Both the position numbers and the translations under genes were made by a program. A stretch of DNA of 64,000 bases from Magnetospirillum aberrantis SpK (GTDB lineage: Bacteria; Pseudomonadota; Alphaproteobacteria; Rhodospirillales; Magnetospirillaceae), in contig NZ_JAAIYP010000007.1 in assembly GCF_011022235.1 (NCBI RefSeq), forward strand, positions 1 to 64,000, read 5' to 3'. The notes beneath the pieces were generated by a model. That model searched no databases and had not been told where the DNA came from. It saw only the letters and a program-made list of their open reading frames with translations. Shown piece after piece: positions 27,741 through 35,237 of the stretch (the stretch's first letter is position 1; the number at the start of each line of letters is the position of its first letter).

Positions 27741-28340
27741 GTGCGGCACCACAATAGCGTCTTCCACGACCTGTTGAAGCGGGTTCCTTGGGATGAATTC
27801 GAGCGGCTGACCGCCGCCCATGGGGCGGATCACCGTATCCGGCGTCTGCCAACCAAGAGCCAGTTCATCGCGCTGCTGTATGGCCAGTTTTCCGGGGCTG
27901 CCTGGAGAGCCATGCGGTGCGGCTCTATCACGTCGGCGGATCCACCGTGTCGCGCTCGACCTTGGCGGACGCCAACGCCCAGCGGCCAAACGCGGTGTTC
28001 AGTGAGCTGTTTGCCGTGATGGTCGCCCGCGCACAACGCGGCCTGCGCCGCGCCGTCGGCGAGGCGACCTCCCTGATCGATTCGACCGGCACCCGCCGGG
28101 GCCGCGTGGGCGCACTTTTCGGCCAAGGCGTGCGGCGCCAAGGTCCACGTCATCACCGCTGCTCAGACCATGCCCATCGAGGCCGGGGCCACCTACGTCT
28201 TCGACCTCGGCGAGGTCCGGGTCAGGATCGAGACCGGCAAGGTGCTGCGCATCTGTTGGCCGCTCACCAGGGGGAAGGTTCATGGAGAGATGAGCCCCCT
28301 GGATCGGGCCACTAGCCTCCTCTATCGCCTTCTGGCATAA
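27741..28340 (+). pseudogene. Decayed IS4-type transposase (DUF4372 N-terminal domain)
   Basis: GTG 27741 starts VRHHNSVFHDLLKRVPWDEF and continues TKSQFIALLYGQFSGA, the N-terminal domain of an IS4 subgroup. The frame then shifts near 27905 to RLYHVGGSTVSRSTLADANA and IDSTG, the first DDE segment. It shifts again near 28100 to AWAHFSAKACGAKVHV and PIEAGATYVFDLG (second Asp). The rest of the catalytic core, with the Glu, is missing and only a C-terminal LDRATSLLYRLLA remains. At least two frameshifts and two internal deletions show it is dead. No terminal inverted repeats were found by eye. The 200 bp before it carry no gene. Confidence 0.8.
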
Positions 28341-28418
28341 TCACCACACTGGACATCGCTACCGCGACGCGGTATGAATTGCGAACGATTCGCATTTAGG
28401 CCGGAGAGGACACCGACC

Positions 28419-28964
28419 ATGTTCGCAGACAACACGCTGACGCCGAAAGAAGCCGTTCGCCTGTGCGCGCTGGGCACCATCGCCCGCGACCCCATGCGTT
28501 ATGCCGCGCTGGCCGGATCTGTTCGCCATTTCCTGTCCCGTGTGGCCGGGCCACAGCTCGACCTGATGGGCGCCTCGATCGAATTGCTGCGTTACGAGGG
28601 ACTGGTCGAGGCCCTGGACGGCGAGGGCATGGAGGACGATGCCCTGCTCGGCATCACCGAGGGCGGACGGCGCGAACTCAAGACCCTGTTGACCGCGCGG
28701 CTTCGCCCCAGCACCGATTTGTCCAAGCTGATCATCGCGCTCAAGATGCGCTTCCTTGACCTGTTGGAACCATCGGAACAGCGGGCCCAGGCCGATTTGC
28801 TGATCGAGATGGTCGAGGGCGAGTTGGCCCGTCTGCTCGACTTGCGCGGCAGCTTCGCCACCAACGATTCCGACCCCTGTCACCTGACCGACTGGCTGGA
28901 CCACGACATCCAGATCCTGGAATTGCGTCTGGAATGGCTGGAAGCGTTCCATAACCGATTGTGA
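28419..28964 (+). CDS. PadR-like helical regulator (tentative)
   Basis: 181 residues from ATG 28419, after GGAGAGG. The N-terminal part looks like a winged helix (LTPKEAVRLCALGTIARDP, then IELLRYEGLVEAL, then GITEGGRRELKTLLTARLRP, where a wing would be). The C-terminal part is helical (LKMRFLDLLEPSEQRAQADLL, then LTDWLDHDIQILELRLEWLEAF), as in PadR proteins with a dimerising tail. No ligand or target can be inferred. The stop overlaps the radC GTG by four bases, so the two are translationally coupled. Confidence 0.55.
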   Translation: MFADNTLTPKEAVRLCALGTIARDPMRYAALAGSVRHFLSRVAGPQLDLMGASIELLRYEGLVEALDGEGMEDDALLGITEGGRRELKTLLTARLRPSTDLSKLIIALKMRFLDLLEPSEQRAQADLLIEMVEGELARLLDLRGSFATNDSDPCHLTDWLDHDIQILELRLEWLEAFHNRL

Positions 28965-29680
28965 CGGCGGATTCCGACCTTCCCGGCCTGGCTGACGACG
29001 GCGCCAGCGACAAGCCCCATTACCTGGGCCATCGCGAACGGCTGCGCGAGCGTTTCCTGGTCGAACCAGAGGCCTTGCCCGATTACGAGGTGATGGAGCT
29101 GCTGCTGGCCAGCGTCATCCCCCGCCGCGACGTCAAACCGCTGGCCAAGCAATTGATCGACGAATTCGGCGGCTTCGCCGAGGCTCTGGCCGCCCCGTCA
29201 TCGGTTCTGGCACGGATCAAGGGAGTGTCGGCCGCCACCGCAACCTATCTGAAGGTGGTGGAACACGCCGCCCAGCGCATGCTTCAACTGAAAGTGCTGA
29301 ACCGCCCGGTACTTTCAGGCTGGGACACGCTGTTGGATTACTGCACCGCCAAGATGGGACGGTTGCCGGTCGAACAGTTCCGCCTGCTGTTCCTGGACCG
29401 CAAGAACGTCCTGATCGCCGACGAGTTGCAACAGGAAGGCACGATCGACCACACGCCCCTGTACCCGCGCGAGGTTCTGCGCCGGGCGCTGGAACTGCAC
29501 GCCAGCGCCATCATCATGGTGCACAACCACCCCAGCGGCGACCCCACACCGTCCAAGGCCGACATCGAGATGACCCGTACCGTCCGCGACGCGTTGCGCG
29601 CCGTGGGCATCGCCCTTCACGACCATCTGGTCATCGGCCGCAAGGGTCATACCAGCTTCAAGAGTGTCGGACTGTTATAA
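28961..29680 (+). CDS. radC: RadC-family JAB/MPN-domain protein
   Basis: 239 residues, starting at a GTG that overlaps the upstream stop. The N-terminal helix-hairpin-helix (LPDYEVMELLLASVIPRRDVKPLAKQL; LARIKGVSAATATYLK) is followed by a metalloprotease-like JAMM domain: H188-N-H190-P-S-G-D194 with Asp201 (HNHPSGDPTPSKAD). The C-terminal KGHTSFKSVGLL is typical. RadC was once called a DNA-repair protein, but its biochemical role is still unsettled. A bidirectional terminator follows. Confidence 0.9.
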   Translation: MTADSDLPGLADDGASDKPHYLGHRERLRERFLVEPEALPDYEVMELLLASVIPRRDVKPLAKQLIDEFGGFAEALAAPSSVLARIKGVSAATATYLKVVEHAAQRMLQLKVLNRPVLSGWDTLLDYCTAKMGRLPVEQFRLLFLDRKNVLIADELQQEGTIDHTPLYPREVLRRALELHASAIIMVHNHPSGDPTPSKADIEMTRTVRDALRAVGIALHDHLVIGRKGHTSFKSVGLL

Positions 29681-29683
29681 CGA

Positions 29684-29712
29684 AAAAGGCCGGGAGCATT
29701 GCCCGGCCTTTT
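29684..29712. terminator. Bidirectional terminator between radC and the zeta-subunit gene
   Basis: AAAAGGCCGGG at 29684-29694 pairs with CCCGGCCTTTT at 29702-29712. The A run and T run make it work for both convergent genes. Confidence 0.9.
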
Positions 29713-29732
29713 CGAAACAAATGACGGCAAGC

Positions 29733-30059
29733 TTACTTGCCGCCTTCTTCGATGATCTGGGCGCGGGCCACTTCGGCCAGACGCGCGAATTCCCGCTGCA
29801 CCTGGTGCTCGGTCACCGCCACACCCTTGGCGGTGAAATCGCTCATCACCTTGTGGCTGGCGTCATGGTCCGCCCCGGAAAACTCGACGTCGACCACCGA
29901 CAGGGCATAGGCCTTGGCGGCGTCACCCGACAGCCCCAGATGCTCGGCGGCCCACAAACCCAGCAGCTTGTCCCGGCGGAGGTTGACCTTGAATTGCGTT
30001 TCCTGGTCCAGCCGGTACTTCGCTTCGAACGCCTTCTCGCGGTCGTCGAACATAGTCAT
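29733..30059 (-). CDS. F1-ATPase inhibitor zeta subunit (DUF1476)
   Basis: 108 residues beginning MTMFDDREKAFEAKYRLDQE, the hallmark of the alphaproteobacterial zeta subunit, whose N-terminal helix enters F1 and blocks ATP hydrolysis. The remainder is a four-helix bundle (LLGLWAAEHLGLSGDAAKAYA; HKVMSDFTAKG; REFARLAEVARAQI). It sits alone, not in an atp operon, as is usual for this family. A GGAAG Shine-Dalgarno lies upstream. Confidence 0.9.
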   Translation of the reverse strand: MTMFDDREKAFEAKYRLDQETQFKVNLRRDKLLGLWAAEHLGLSGDAAKAYALSVVDVEFSGADHDASHKVMSDFTAKGVAVTEHQVQREFARLAEVARAQIIEEGGK

Positions 30060-30159
30060 GGTGCGCGACTTCCTTTTTCGCCCACTATAGGAAAGTGGTT
30101 GTCGTTGGGTCCCGATGCCATCGTGGCGAAGGTGTTATAGCCGCCGAAGCTTCCGGTAG

Positions 30160-30239
30160 AAACGGATTTTTCCCGGAACAAACGGATTTTTCCTGGGCCA
30201 AACGGATTTCCCCCAGAGCAAACGGATTTCTCGATGTGC
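30160..30239. repeat. Four direct 20-bp repeats ending in the start of the NRDE gene
   Basis: AAACGGATTT occurs at 30160, 30180, 30200 and 30220, exactly 20 bp apart, each followed by a less conserved ten bases. The last copy runs into ATG 30234, and its GGATTT may act as Shine-Dalgarno. Twenty bp is close to two helical turns, so all cores face the same side of DNA. A transcription-factor array or replication-slippage product are the simplest readings. Confidence 0.9.
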
Positions 30240-30989
30240 ACCGTGGTCATTTTACGCCGTCCTCTTGATCCCTGGCCGGTCCTGATCGGCGCCAACCGCG
30301 ACGAAATGGCCGACAGACCATGCAAGCCTCCGGCCCGGCATTGGCCGGACCGCCCCGAGGTGACGGCGGGCCTGGATGTCCTGGCCGGCGGATCGTGGCT
30401 GGGAATGAACGATTTCGGCGTAGTTGCCGCCATCCTGAACCGTGTCGGCACCCTGGGCCCCGAAGCCGGCAAGCGGTCGCGCGGCGAATTGGTGCTGGAG
30501 GCGCTGGACCACGCCGACGCCGTCGAGGCGGGGCATGCCTTGGCCGCGCTGGACGGCGGCGCCTACCGTCCCTTCAACATGCTGGTGGCCGACAACCGCG
30601 ACACGCTGTGGATCCGGGCCGACGGCGGCCGCCGCATCCAGGTCCACGCCGTGCCCGAGGGGCTGCACATGTTGACCGCCCAGGAACTGGACGACGATTC
30701 CAGCCCGCGCATCCGGTCCTATCTGCCGCGCTTTCGGGCCGCCGCCATCCCCGCCCCCGGCGACGACGAATGGAGCGCTTGGGCCTCGTTGCTGGCCGAT
30801 GGCGGCAACGGGCCCGACGGCGAGGAAGCGGCGGCCATGTGTTTCGCCAGACCCGGCGGCTTCGGCACCGTGTCGTCCTCGCTGATCGCCTTGCCGGCCA
30901 TCGGCGACGACCGCCCCCCGATCTGGCGCTTCGCCGCCGGTCGCCCCGATCTGACGCCATGGCGACCGATCCCCATGCATCGGAGCTAG
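30234..30989 (+). CDS. NRDE-family protein (DUF833/TANGO2-like)
   Basis: 251 residues with the family start MCTVVILRR, where Cys2 may be exposed as an N-terminal nucleophile, and the name-giving NRDE at residues 21-24. Other landmarks are LAGGSWLGMNDFGVVAAILNR and RPFNMLVADNRD. The family resembles Ntn hydrolases, and TANGO2 has been linked to haem or lipid handling; the bacterial role is unknown. There is no ordinary Shine-Dalgarno; the upstream region is made of 20-bp repeats. Confidence 0.85.
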   Translation: MCTVVILRRPLDPWPVLIGANRDEMADRPCKPPARHWPDRPEVTAGLDVLAGGSWLGMNDFGVVAAILNRVGTLGPEAGKRSRGELVLEALDHADAVEAGHALAALDGGAYRPFNMLVADNRDTLWIRADGGRRIQVHAVPEGLHMLTAQELDDDSSPRIRSYLPRFRAAAIPAPGDDEWSAWASLLADGGNGPDGEEAAAMCFARPGGFGTVSSSLIALPAIGDDRPPIWRFAAGRPDLTPWRPIPMHRS

Positions 30990-31050
30990 ACCCGATGTTC
31001 GCCCCCCTGCAAAGGCTGGCGGCCCCCTGATTTTCCTTAAACGCAACCCT

Positions 31051-31082
31051 GACGGGGGCGACACTTCGTTGTCTCCCCCGTC
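31051..31082. terminator. Long hairpin between the NRDE gene and purC
   Basis: GACGGGGG at 31051 pairs with CCCCCGTC at 31075-31082. After a single C/T mismatch GACA pairs with TGTC, leaving a small loop. No T tract follows, so it could be a weak terminator or a purC leader element. Confidence 0.5.
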
Positions 31083-31189
31083 GTTGCCTGCTATATGATC
31101 GCAGTGATCGACGGGACGCCCGGATCGTGGCCGTCCTGTTTTCCCCGCGCGAGACCCAAGCCCCGCGCTCCTAATACCGGATGTTTTCC

Positions 31190-31954
31190 ATGGCCCGACG
31201 CAGACAGATTTACGAAGGCAAGGCCAAGGTCCTTTTCGAAGGCCCCGAGCCCGGCACCCTGGTCCAGTACTTCAAGGACGACGCCACCGCCTTCAACAAC
31301 AAGAAAAAGGGCACCATCACCGGCAAGGGCGTGCTCAACAACCGCATCAGCGAATACCTGATGCTGAAGCTGGGCGAGATCGGCATCCCGACCCATTTCG
31401 TGCGCCGCCTCAACATGCGTGAGCAGTTGGTGCGCGAGGTCGAGATCATCCCGCTGGAAGTGGTGGTGCGCAACATCTCGGCCGGTTCGCTGGCCCAGCG
31501 CTTCGGCCTGTCGGAAGGCACCCCGCTGCCGCGCTCGATCGTCGAGTATTATTTCAAGTCCGACGCGCTCGGCGACCCCATGGTGTCGGAAGAGCACATC
31601 ACCGCCTTCGGCTGGGCCACCACCCAGGACCTGGACGAGATCATGTCGCTGGCGCTTCGGGTCAACGACTTCCTGGTCGGGTTGTTCCTGGGCATCGGCA
31701 TCCGCGTCGTCGACTTCAAGCTGGAGTTCGGCCGTCTGTACAACGGCGACGACATGCAGATCGTGCTGGCCGACGAGATCAGCCCCGATAATTGCCGCCT
31801 GTGGGACCTCAAGACCGGCGAGAAGATGGACAAGGACCGTTTCCGCCGCGACCTCGGCAACGTCGAGGAAGCCTATCAGGAAGTGGCCCGCCGCCTCGGC
31901 ATCCTGCCCGAGGGCGGCCCAAGGGACCTCAAGGGTCCCGCGACCATGCAATAA
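31190..31954 (+). CDS. purC: Phosphoribosylaminoimidazole-succinocarboxamide synthase
   Basis: Joins aspartate to CAIR with ATP in purine synthesis. The protein [22 protein letters not shown] is a textbook PurC start. ATP-grasp-like landmarks follow: [38 protein letters not shown] and [14 protein letters not shown]. 254 residues is normal. ATG 31190 fits family alignments best; ATG 31181 is possible. purS follows 22 bp downstream, so a pur operon starts here, but purQ and purL are not in the window. Confidence 0.95.
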   Translation: MARRRQIYEGKAKVLFEGPEPGTLVQYFKDDATAFNNKKKGTITGKGVLNNRISEYLMLKLGEIGIPTHFVRRLNMREQLVREVEIIPLEVVVRNISAGSLAQRFGLSEGTPLPRSIVEYYFKSDALGDPMVSEEHITAFGWATTQDLDEIMSLALRVNDFLVGLFLGIGIRVVDFKLEFGRLYNGDDMQIVLADEISPDNCRLWDLKTGEKMDKDRFRRDLGNVEEAYQEVARRLGILPEGGPRDLKGPATMQ

Positions 31955-31976
31955 CGCCGCAGGGAAGGAAGAAGAC

Positions 31977-32219
31977 GTGAAGGCGAAAGTTCACATCACC
32001 CTCAAGAACGGCGTCCTCGACCCCCAGGGCAAGGCGGTTCAGCACGCGCTGGGCTCGCTCGGCTTCTCTGGCGTCAACGATGTGCGCCAGGGCAAGTTCA
32101 TCGAACTGGACCTGACCGAGACCGACCCGGCCAAGGCCCGCGAGGCGGTCGAGCAGATGTGCAAGAACCTGCTGGCCAACACGGTCATCGAGAACTACAC
32201 CATCGATCTGACCGACTGA
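31977..32219 (+). CDS. purS: Phosphoribosylformylglycinamidine synthase subunit PurS
   Basis: 80 residues from GTG 31977, with GGGAAGGAAG just upstream. VKAKVHITLKNGVLDPQGKAVQHALGSLGF continues to VRQGKFIELDL and NTVIENYTIDL, a complete PurS. PurS forms the small structural subunit that bridges PurQ and PurL in the ammonia-channelling complex. A terminator lies 18 bp after the stop, so unusually purQ and purL do not follow. Confidence 0.93.
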   Translation: MKAKVHITLKNGVLDPQGKAVQHALGSLGFSGVNDVRQGKFIELDLTETDPAKAREAVEQMCKNLLANTVIENYTIDLTD

Positions 32220-32236
32220 GCGGACGACGGTGCCGA

Positions 32237-32272
32237 AAAAGGCCGGGAGGGCAAAAGCCCCCCGGCCTTTTC
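32237..32272. terminator. Terminator between purS and the convergent aminotransferase gene
   Basis: AAAAGGCCGGG near 32237 pairs with CCCGGCCTTTT ending at 32272 around a purine-rich loop. The sequence is close to the terminator at 29684 and is usable from both sides. Confidence 0.85.
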
Positions 32273-32292
32273 TTCGTTTCGGGCAAAGACGA

Positions 32293-33633
32293 CTATTCCA
32301 GGGAGAGGATGGCGTCGGCCACCGCGTTCATCAATCCGTCGAGATCGGATTTTTCCGCGACCAGAGGCGGGCCGAACTGAAGGGTGTCGCCGCCGTAACG
32401 GACATAATAGCCGGCATCCCAGCATTTCAACGCGATCTGCCACGGCCGCCGCGCCGGCTCGCCCGGCGCCGCCTCGATCTGCACGGCGCCGGCCAAGCCG
32501 AAATTGCGGATGTCGGCCACATGCCTCAGCCCCTTGAGGCCGTGCAGCACCGTCTCGAAATAAGGGGCCAATTCGGCGGCGCGGGCCGCCAGCTTCTCGC
32601 GCTCGAACAGGTCAAGCGCCGCAAGACCGGCGGCACAGGCCAGCGGATGGCCGGAATAGGTGTAGCCATGGGCGAACTCGACCTGATGATCGGGACCGCC
32701 GGCGGCCATGAAGGTGTCGTGGATCTCCGCTGTCGCCAGCACCGCCCCCATGGGTACGGTGCCGTTGGTCAACGCCTTGGCCACCGTCATGATGTCGGGA
32801 ACCACGCCGAAACAATCGGCGGCGAACGCCGCCCCGGTACGGCCGAAGCCGCTGATGACCTCGTCGAAGATCAACAAGATGCCGTGCTTGTCGCACAGGG
32901 CACGCAGCCGTTGCAGGTATCCCTTGGGCGGCACCACCATGCCGGCCGAGCCCGAGAACGGCTCGACGATGACCGCGGCGATGTTCGAAGCGTCGTGCAG
33001 GGCAACCAGATCCTCCAGCACGTCGGCCAGATGAGCGCCGTGTTCCGGCTGGCCCTTGGTGAAGGCGTTTTCCGGCAACAAGGTGTGGGGCAGATGATCG
33101 ACATCGCCCATGGTTCCGAAAATCTTGCGGTTGCCGACGATGCCGCCGACGCTGAGACCGCCGTAATTGACGCCGTGATAGCCCTTGGCCCGGCCGATCA
33201 GCCTGGTCTTGCCGGGCATGCCCTTCTGCCGCCAATAGCCCCGCGCCATCTTGAGCGCGGTATCGGCCGATTCCGAACCGGAATTGGTGAAGAACACATG
33301 GTCAAGCCCCTTGGGCGCCATGCCCGCCAGCTTGTCGGCCAGCAGGAAGGCCAGCGGGTGACCGAACTGGAAATTGGGGGCATAGTCCAAGGTGGCGACC
33401 TGACGGGCGACGGCGTCGGCGATTTCGCGACGACCGTGACCGAAACCGGTGCACCACAACCCCGACAGACTGTCGAACACCTTGCGCCCCCTGGCGTCGA
33501 TGAAATGGCACCCTTCGGCGCCCACCACCATGCGCGGGTTGTCCTTGAACTCGCGGTTGGCGGTGAAAGGCATCCAATAGGCGTCCATTTGCGCGCGGGT
33601 CAGCCCCGCCGCCGCCTGGGGATCAAAGGCCAT
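32293..33633 (-). CDS. Class III aminotransferase, omega-amino acid:pyruvate type
   Basis: 446 residues from ATG 33633, chosen for GGAGAAACC just upstream. PLP enzyme of the beta-alanine/omega-amino acid:pyruvate group: MPFTANREFK at the N-terminus, FFTNSGSESADTALK (phosphate cup), YHGVNYGGLSVGG, LLIFDEVISGFGRTG (Asp to pyridine N), and TVAKALTNGTVPMGAV with the Schiff-base Lys. GYTYSGHPLACAAG closes the site. The likely substrate is beta-alanine or a related amine, but exact specificity cannot be read from sequence. It is divergent from a LysR gene, its probable regulator. Confidence 0.88.
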   Translation of the reverse strand: MAFDPQAAAGLTRAQMDAYWMPFTANREFKDNPRMVVGAEGCHFIDARGRKVFDSLSGLWCTGFGHGRREIADAVARQVATLDYAPNFQFGHPLAFLLADKLAGMAPKGLDHVFFTNSGSESADTALKMARGYWRQKGMPGKTRLIGRAKGYHGVNYGGLSVGGIVGNRKIFGTMGDVDHLPHTLLPENAFTKGQPEHGAHLADVLEDLVALHDASNIAAVIVEPFSGSAGMVVPPKGYLQRLRALCDKHGILLIFDEVISGFGRTGAAFAADCFGVVPDIMTVAKALTNGTVPMGAVLATAEIHDTFMAAGGPDHQVEFAHGYTYSGHPLACAAGLAALDLFEREKLAARAAELAPYFETVLHGLKGLRHVADIRNFGLAGAVQIEAAPGEPARRPWQIALKCWDAGYYVRYGGDTLQFGPPLVAEKSDLDGLMNAVADAILSLE

Positions 33634-33702
33634 CCTGGTTTCTCCCGACATGATGGGCATGGTTGACGCCACCATGGGCGGGGGATTACACCCGATAAAT
33701 CC

Positions 33703-33730
33703 AAACTCTCTTTAGCTTAGTGAGAAGTTT
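33703..33730. promoter_or_regulatory. Imperfect palindrome in the LysR/aminotransferase promoter region
   Basis: AAACTCTC at 33703 and GAGAAGTTT at 33722-33730 are near-complementary arms, one base out of register, with a central AT-rich core TTTAGCTTAG. The position between the divergent genes suits a LysR-type operator. Confidence 0.4.
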
Positions 33731-33738
33731 GCTTAACC

Positions 33739-34644
33739 ATGTCGCTCTCACACCGCCCCCTGCCGTCGCTCGGCGACACCGATTTGCGGCTGTTGCGGGT
33801 GTTCCACAAGGTGGTGGAATGCGGCGGGTTCACCGCCGCCGAGATCGAGTTGAACATCTCGCGTGCCGCCATCAGCCAACACATGGCCGACCTGGAACGG
33901 CGGCTGGGGCTGAAATTGTGCCAACGCGGACGCGCCGGCTTCCGGCTGACCGACGAAGGCCGCGCGGTGCACGAAGCCAGCGGCCGCCTGTTGTCGGCGA
34001 CGGAAAGCTTCCGGGCCGAGATCAACGTCCTGCATTCCCGTCTCCGTGGCGAGTTGAACATCGGCATCACCGACAATCTGGTGACGTCGCCGCGCATGCG
34101 GGTAACCCAGGCGTTGCGCGCCCTCAAACGGCGTGGCCCCGAGGTGCGGATCAACATCCGCATGATCCCGCCCAACGAGATCGAACGCGGCGTGCTGGAT
34201 GGCCAGTTGCATGTGGGAGTGACGCCGGTTCGCCGGCCGTTGCCGGGCCTGGACACCCTGGCCCTTTATGACGAGGAAAGCGCGCTTTATTGCGCCGCCG
34301 GGCACCCGCTATTCGGCCGTGACGACCAGTTTCTGGACGACGCGACCGTCGCCGACGCCGACGCGGTGGCGCCGGCCACCCTGACGGCGGCCGAAACGGC
34401 ACCGTTGCGGGTGACCGCCACCGCCACCGACCGCGAGGGCGTGGCCTTCCTGATCCTGACCGATTGCTACATCGGCTTCCTGCCCACCCATTACGCCCGG
34501 CAATGGGTGGAACGCGGCCAGATGCGGGCACTGGCCCCCGGCCGCTTTGCTCAAAGCGTAGAATACCGCGCCGTCACCGCGCGAAACGGCCGGCCCAATT
34601 TGGTGCAGGAAACCTTCATGGACCTGTTACGCCAGGGGAAATAA
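33739..34644 (+). CDS. LysR-family transcriptional regulator
   Basis: 301 residues. The N-terminal winged helix-turn-helix is complete (DLRLLRVFHKVVECGGFTAAEIELNISRAAISQHMADLERRLG), followed by the wing (GRAGFRLTDEG) and linker helix. The effector domain starts near residue 95 (GELNIGITDNLVTSP). It is divergent from the aminotransferase and probably controls it; the effector is unknown. It is convergent with ridA with a four-base gap. Confidence 0.88.
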   Translation: MSLSHRPLPSLGDTDLRLLRVFHKVVECGGFTAAEIELNISRAAISQHMADLERRLGLKLCQRGRAGFRLTDEGRAVHEASGRLLSATESFRAEINVLHSRLRGELNIGITDNLVTSPRMRVTQALRALKRRGPEVRINIRMIPPNEIERGVLDGQLHVGVTPVRRPLPGLDTLALYDEESALYCAAGHPLFGRDDQFLDDATVADADAVAPATLTAAETAPLRVTATATDREGVAFLILTDCYIGFLPTHYARQWVERGQMRALAPGRFAQSVEYRAVTARNGRPNLVQETFMDLLRQGK

Positions 34645-34648
34645 TCCC

Positions 34649-35023
34649 CTATCCCACGCGGGCGACCACCTCGATCTCCAGCAACACGTCGCGCGGCAGG
34701 CGCGCCACCTGGACGCACGACCGGGCCGGCTTGTGGTCGCCGAAGGCTTTCTCGTAGATGCCGTTCAACTTGGCGAAATCTTCAAGGTCCTTGAGGAACA
34801 CCGTGGCCTTGACCACCTTGCCCAGGGAGGAGCCGGCCGCCGCCAGCACGGCACGCAAATTGGCGAACACCTGTTCCGCCTGTTCCTCGATGCCGGTTCC
34901 CACGATCTGACCGTCCAGCCCCAGCGGAATCTGGCCCGAGCTGTAGAACCAGCCATCGGTGGCGATCCCCTGGCTATAGGGGCCGATGGCGGCGGGAGCC
35001 TTGTCGCTGTGCACGGTCTTCAT
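34649..35023 (-). CDS. ridA: RidA/YjgF-family enamine/imine deaminase
   Basis: 124 residues from ATG 35023, after AAGGAAG. RidA hydrolyses reactive enamine/imine intermediates such as 2-aminoacrylate. Landmarks: IGPYSQGI near the start, [25 protein letters not shown], the substrate-binding Arg in [12 protein letters not shown], and LLEIEVVA at the end. It follows a 65-aa ORF by four bases and is probably cotranscribed with the mutase genes. A longer reading to 35086 overlaps that ORF and is less likely. Confidence 0.88.
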   Translation of the reverse strand: MKTVHSDKAPAAIGPYSQGIATDGWFYSSGQIPLGLDGQIVGTGIEEQAEQVFANLRAVLAAAGSSLGKVVKATVFLKDLEDFAKLNGIYEKAFGDHKPARSCVQVARLPRDVLLEIEVVARVG

Positions 35024-35027
35024 GGGA

Positions 35028-35225
35028 TCACGCTTCCTTGCGCTGGAACGTTGCGGGACGGGGTGCGCCCACACTAGAACGCCCAAGGACCAAAGTGAAG
35101 CGCGCCGCCGGTTCCGTCTTCGTCGGTTCGAGGGCGGGTCCGGGCACCTGTTCCGGCCCCCGCTCCAGCCACCCTTCGGGCAGAGGGCAGCAACCGGCGC
35201 CGGGAATCATCGGAATGTCGTCCAT
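35028..35225 (-). CDS. Small hypothetical protein, 65 aa, between mutB and ridA
   Basis: ATG 35225 has a strong GGGAG site 12 bp after the mutB stop, and the stop codon lies four bases before the ridA ATG. Those spacings favour a real, coupled gene. The sequence ([21 protein letters not shown] near the start) has a CC pair and many prolines and belongs to no family I know. It could also be a leader for ridA. Confidence 0.5.
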   Translation of the reverse strand: MDDIPMIPGAGCCPLPEGWLERGPEQVPGPALEPTKTEPAARFTLVLGRSSVGAPRPATFQRKEA

Positions 35226-35237
35226 GGTTTGTCTCCC

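Noticed and set aside
31419-32219. A 266-aa gene overlapping purC
   Set aside because: Only its last 80 codons, from GTG 31977, are real (PurS); the rest is the purC shadow.
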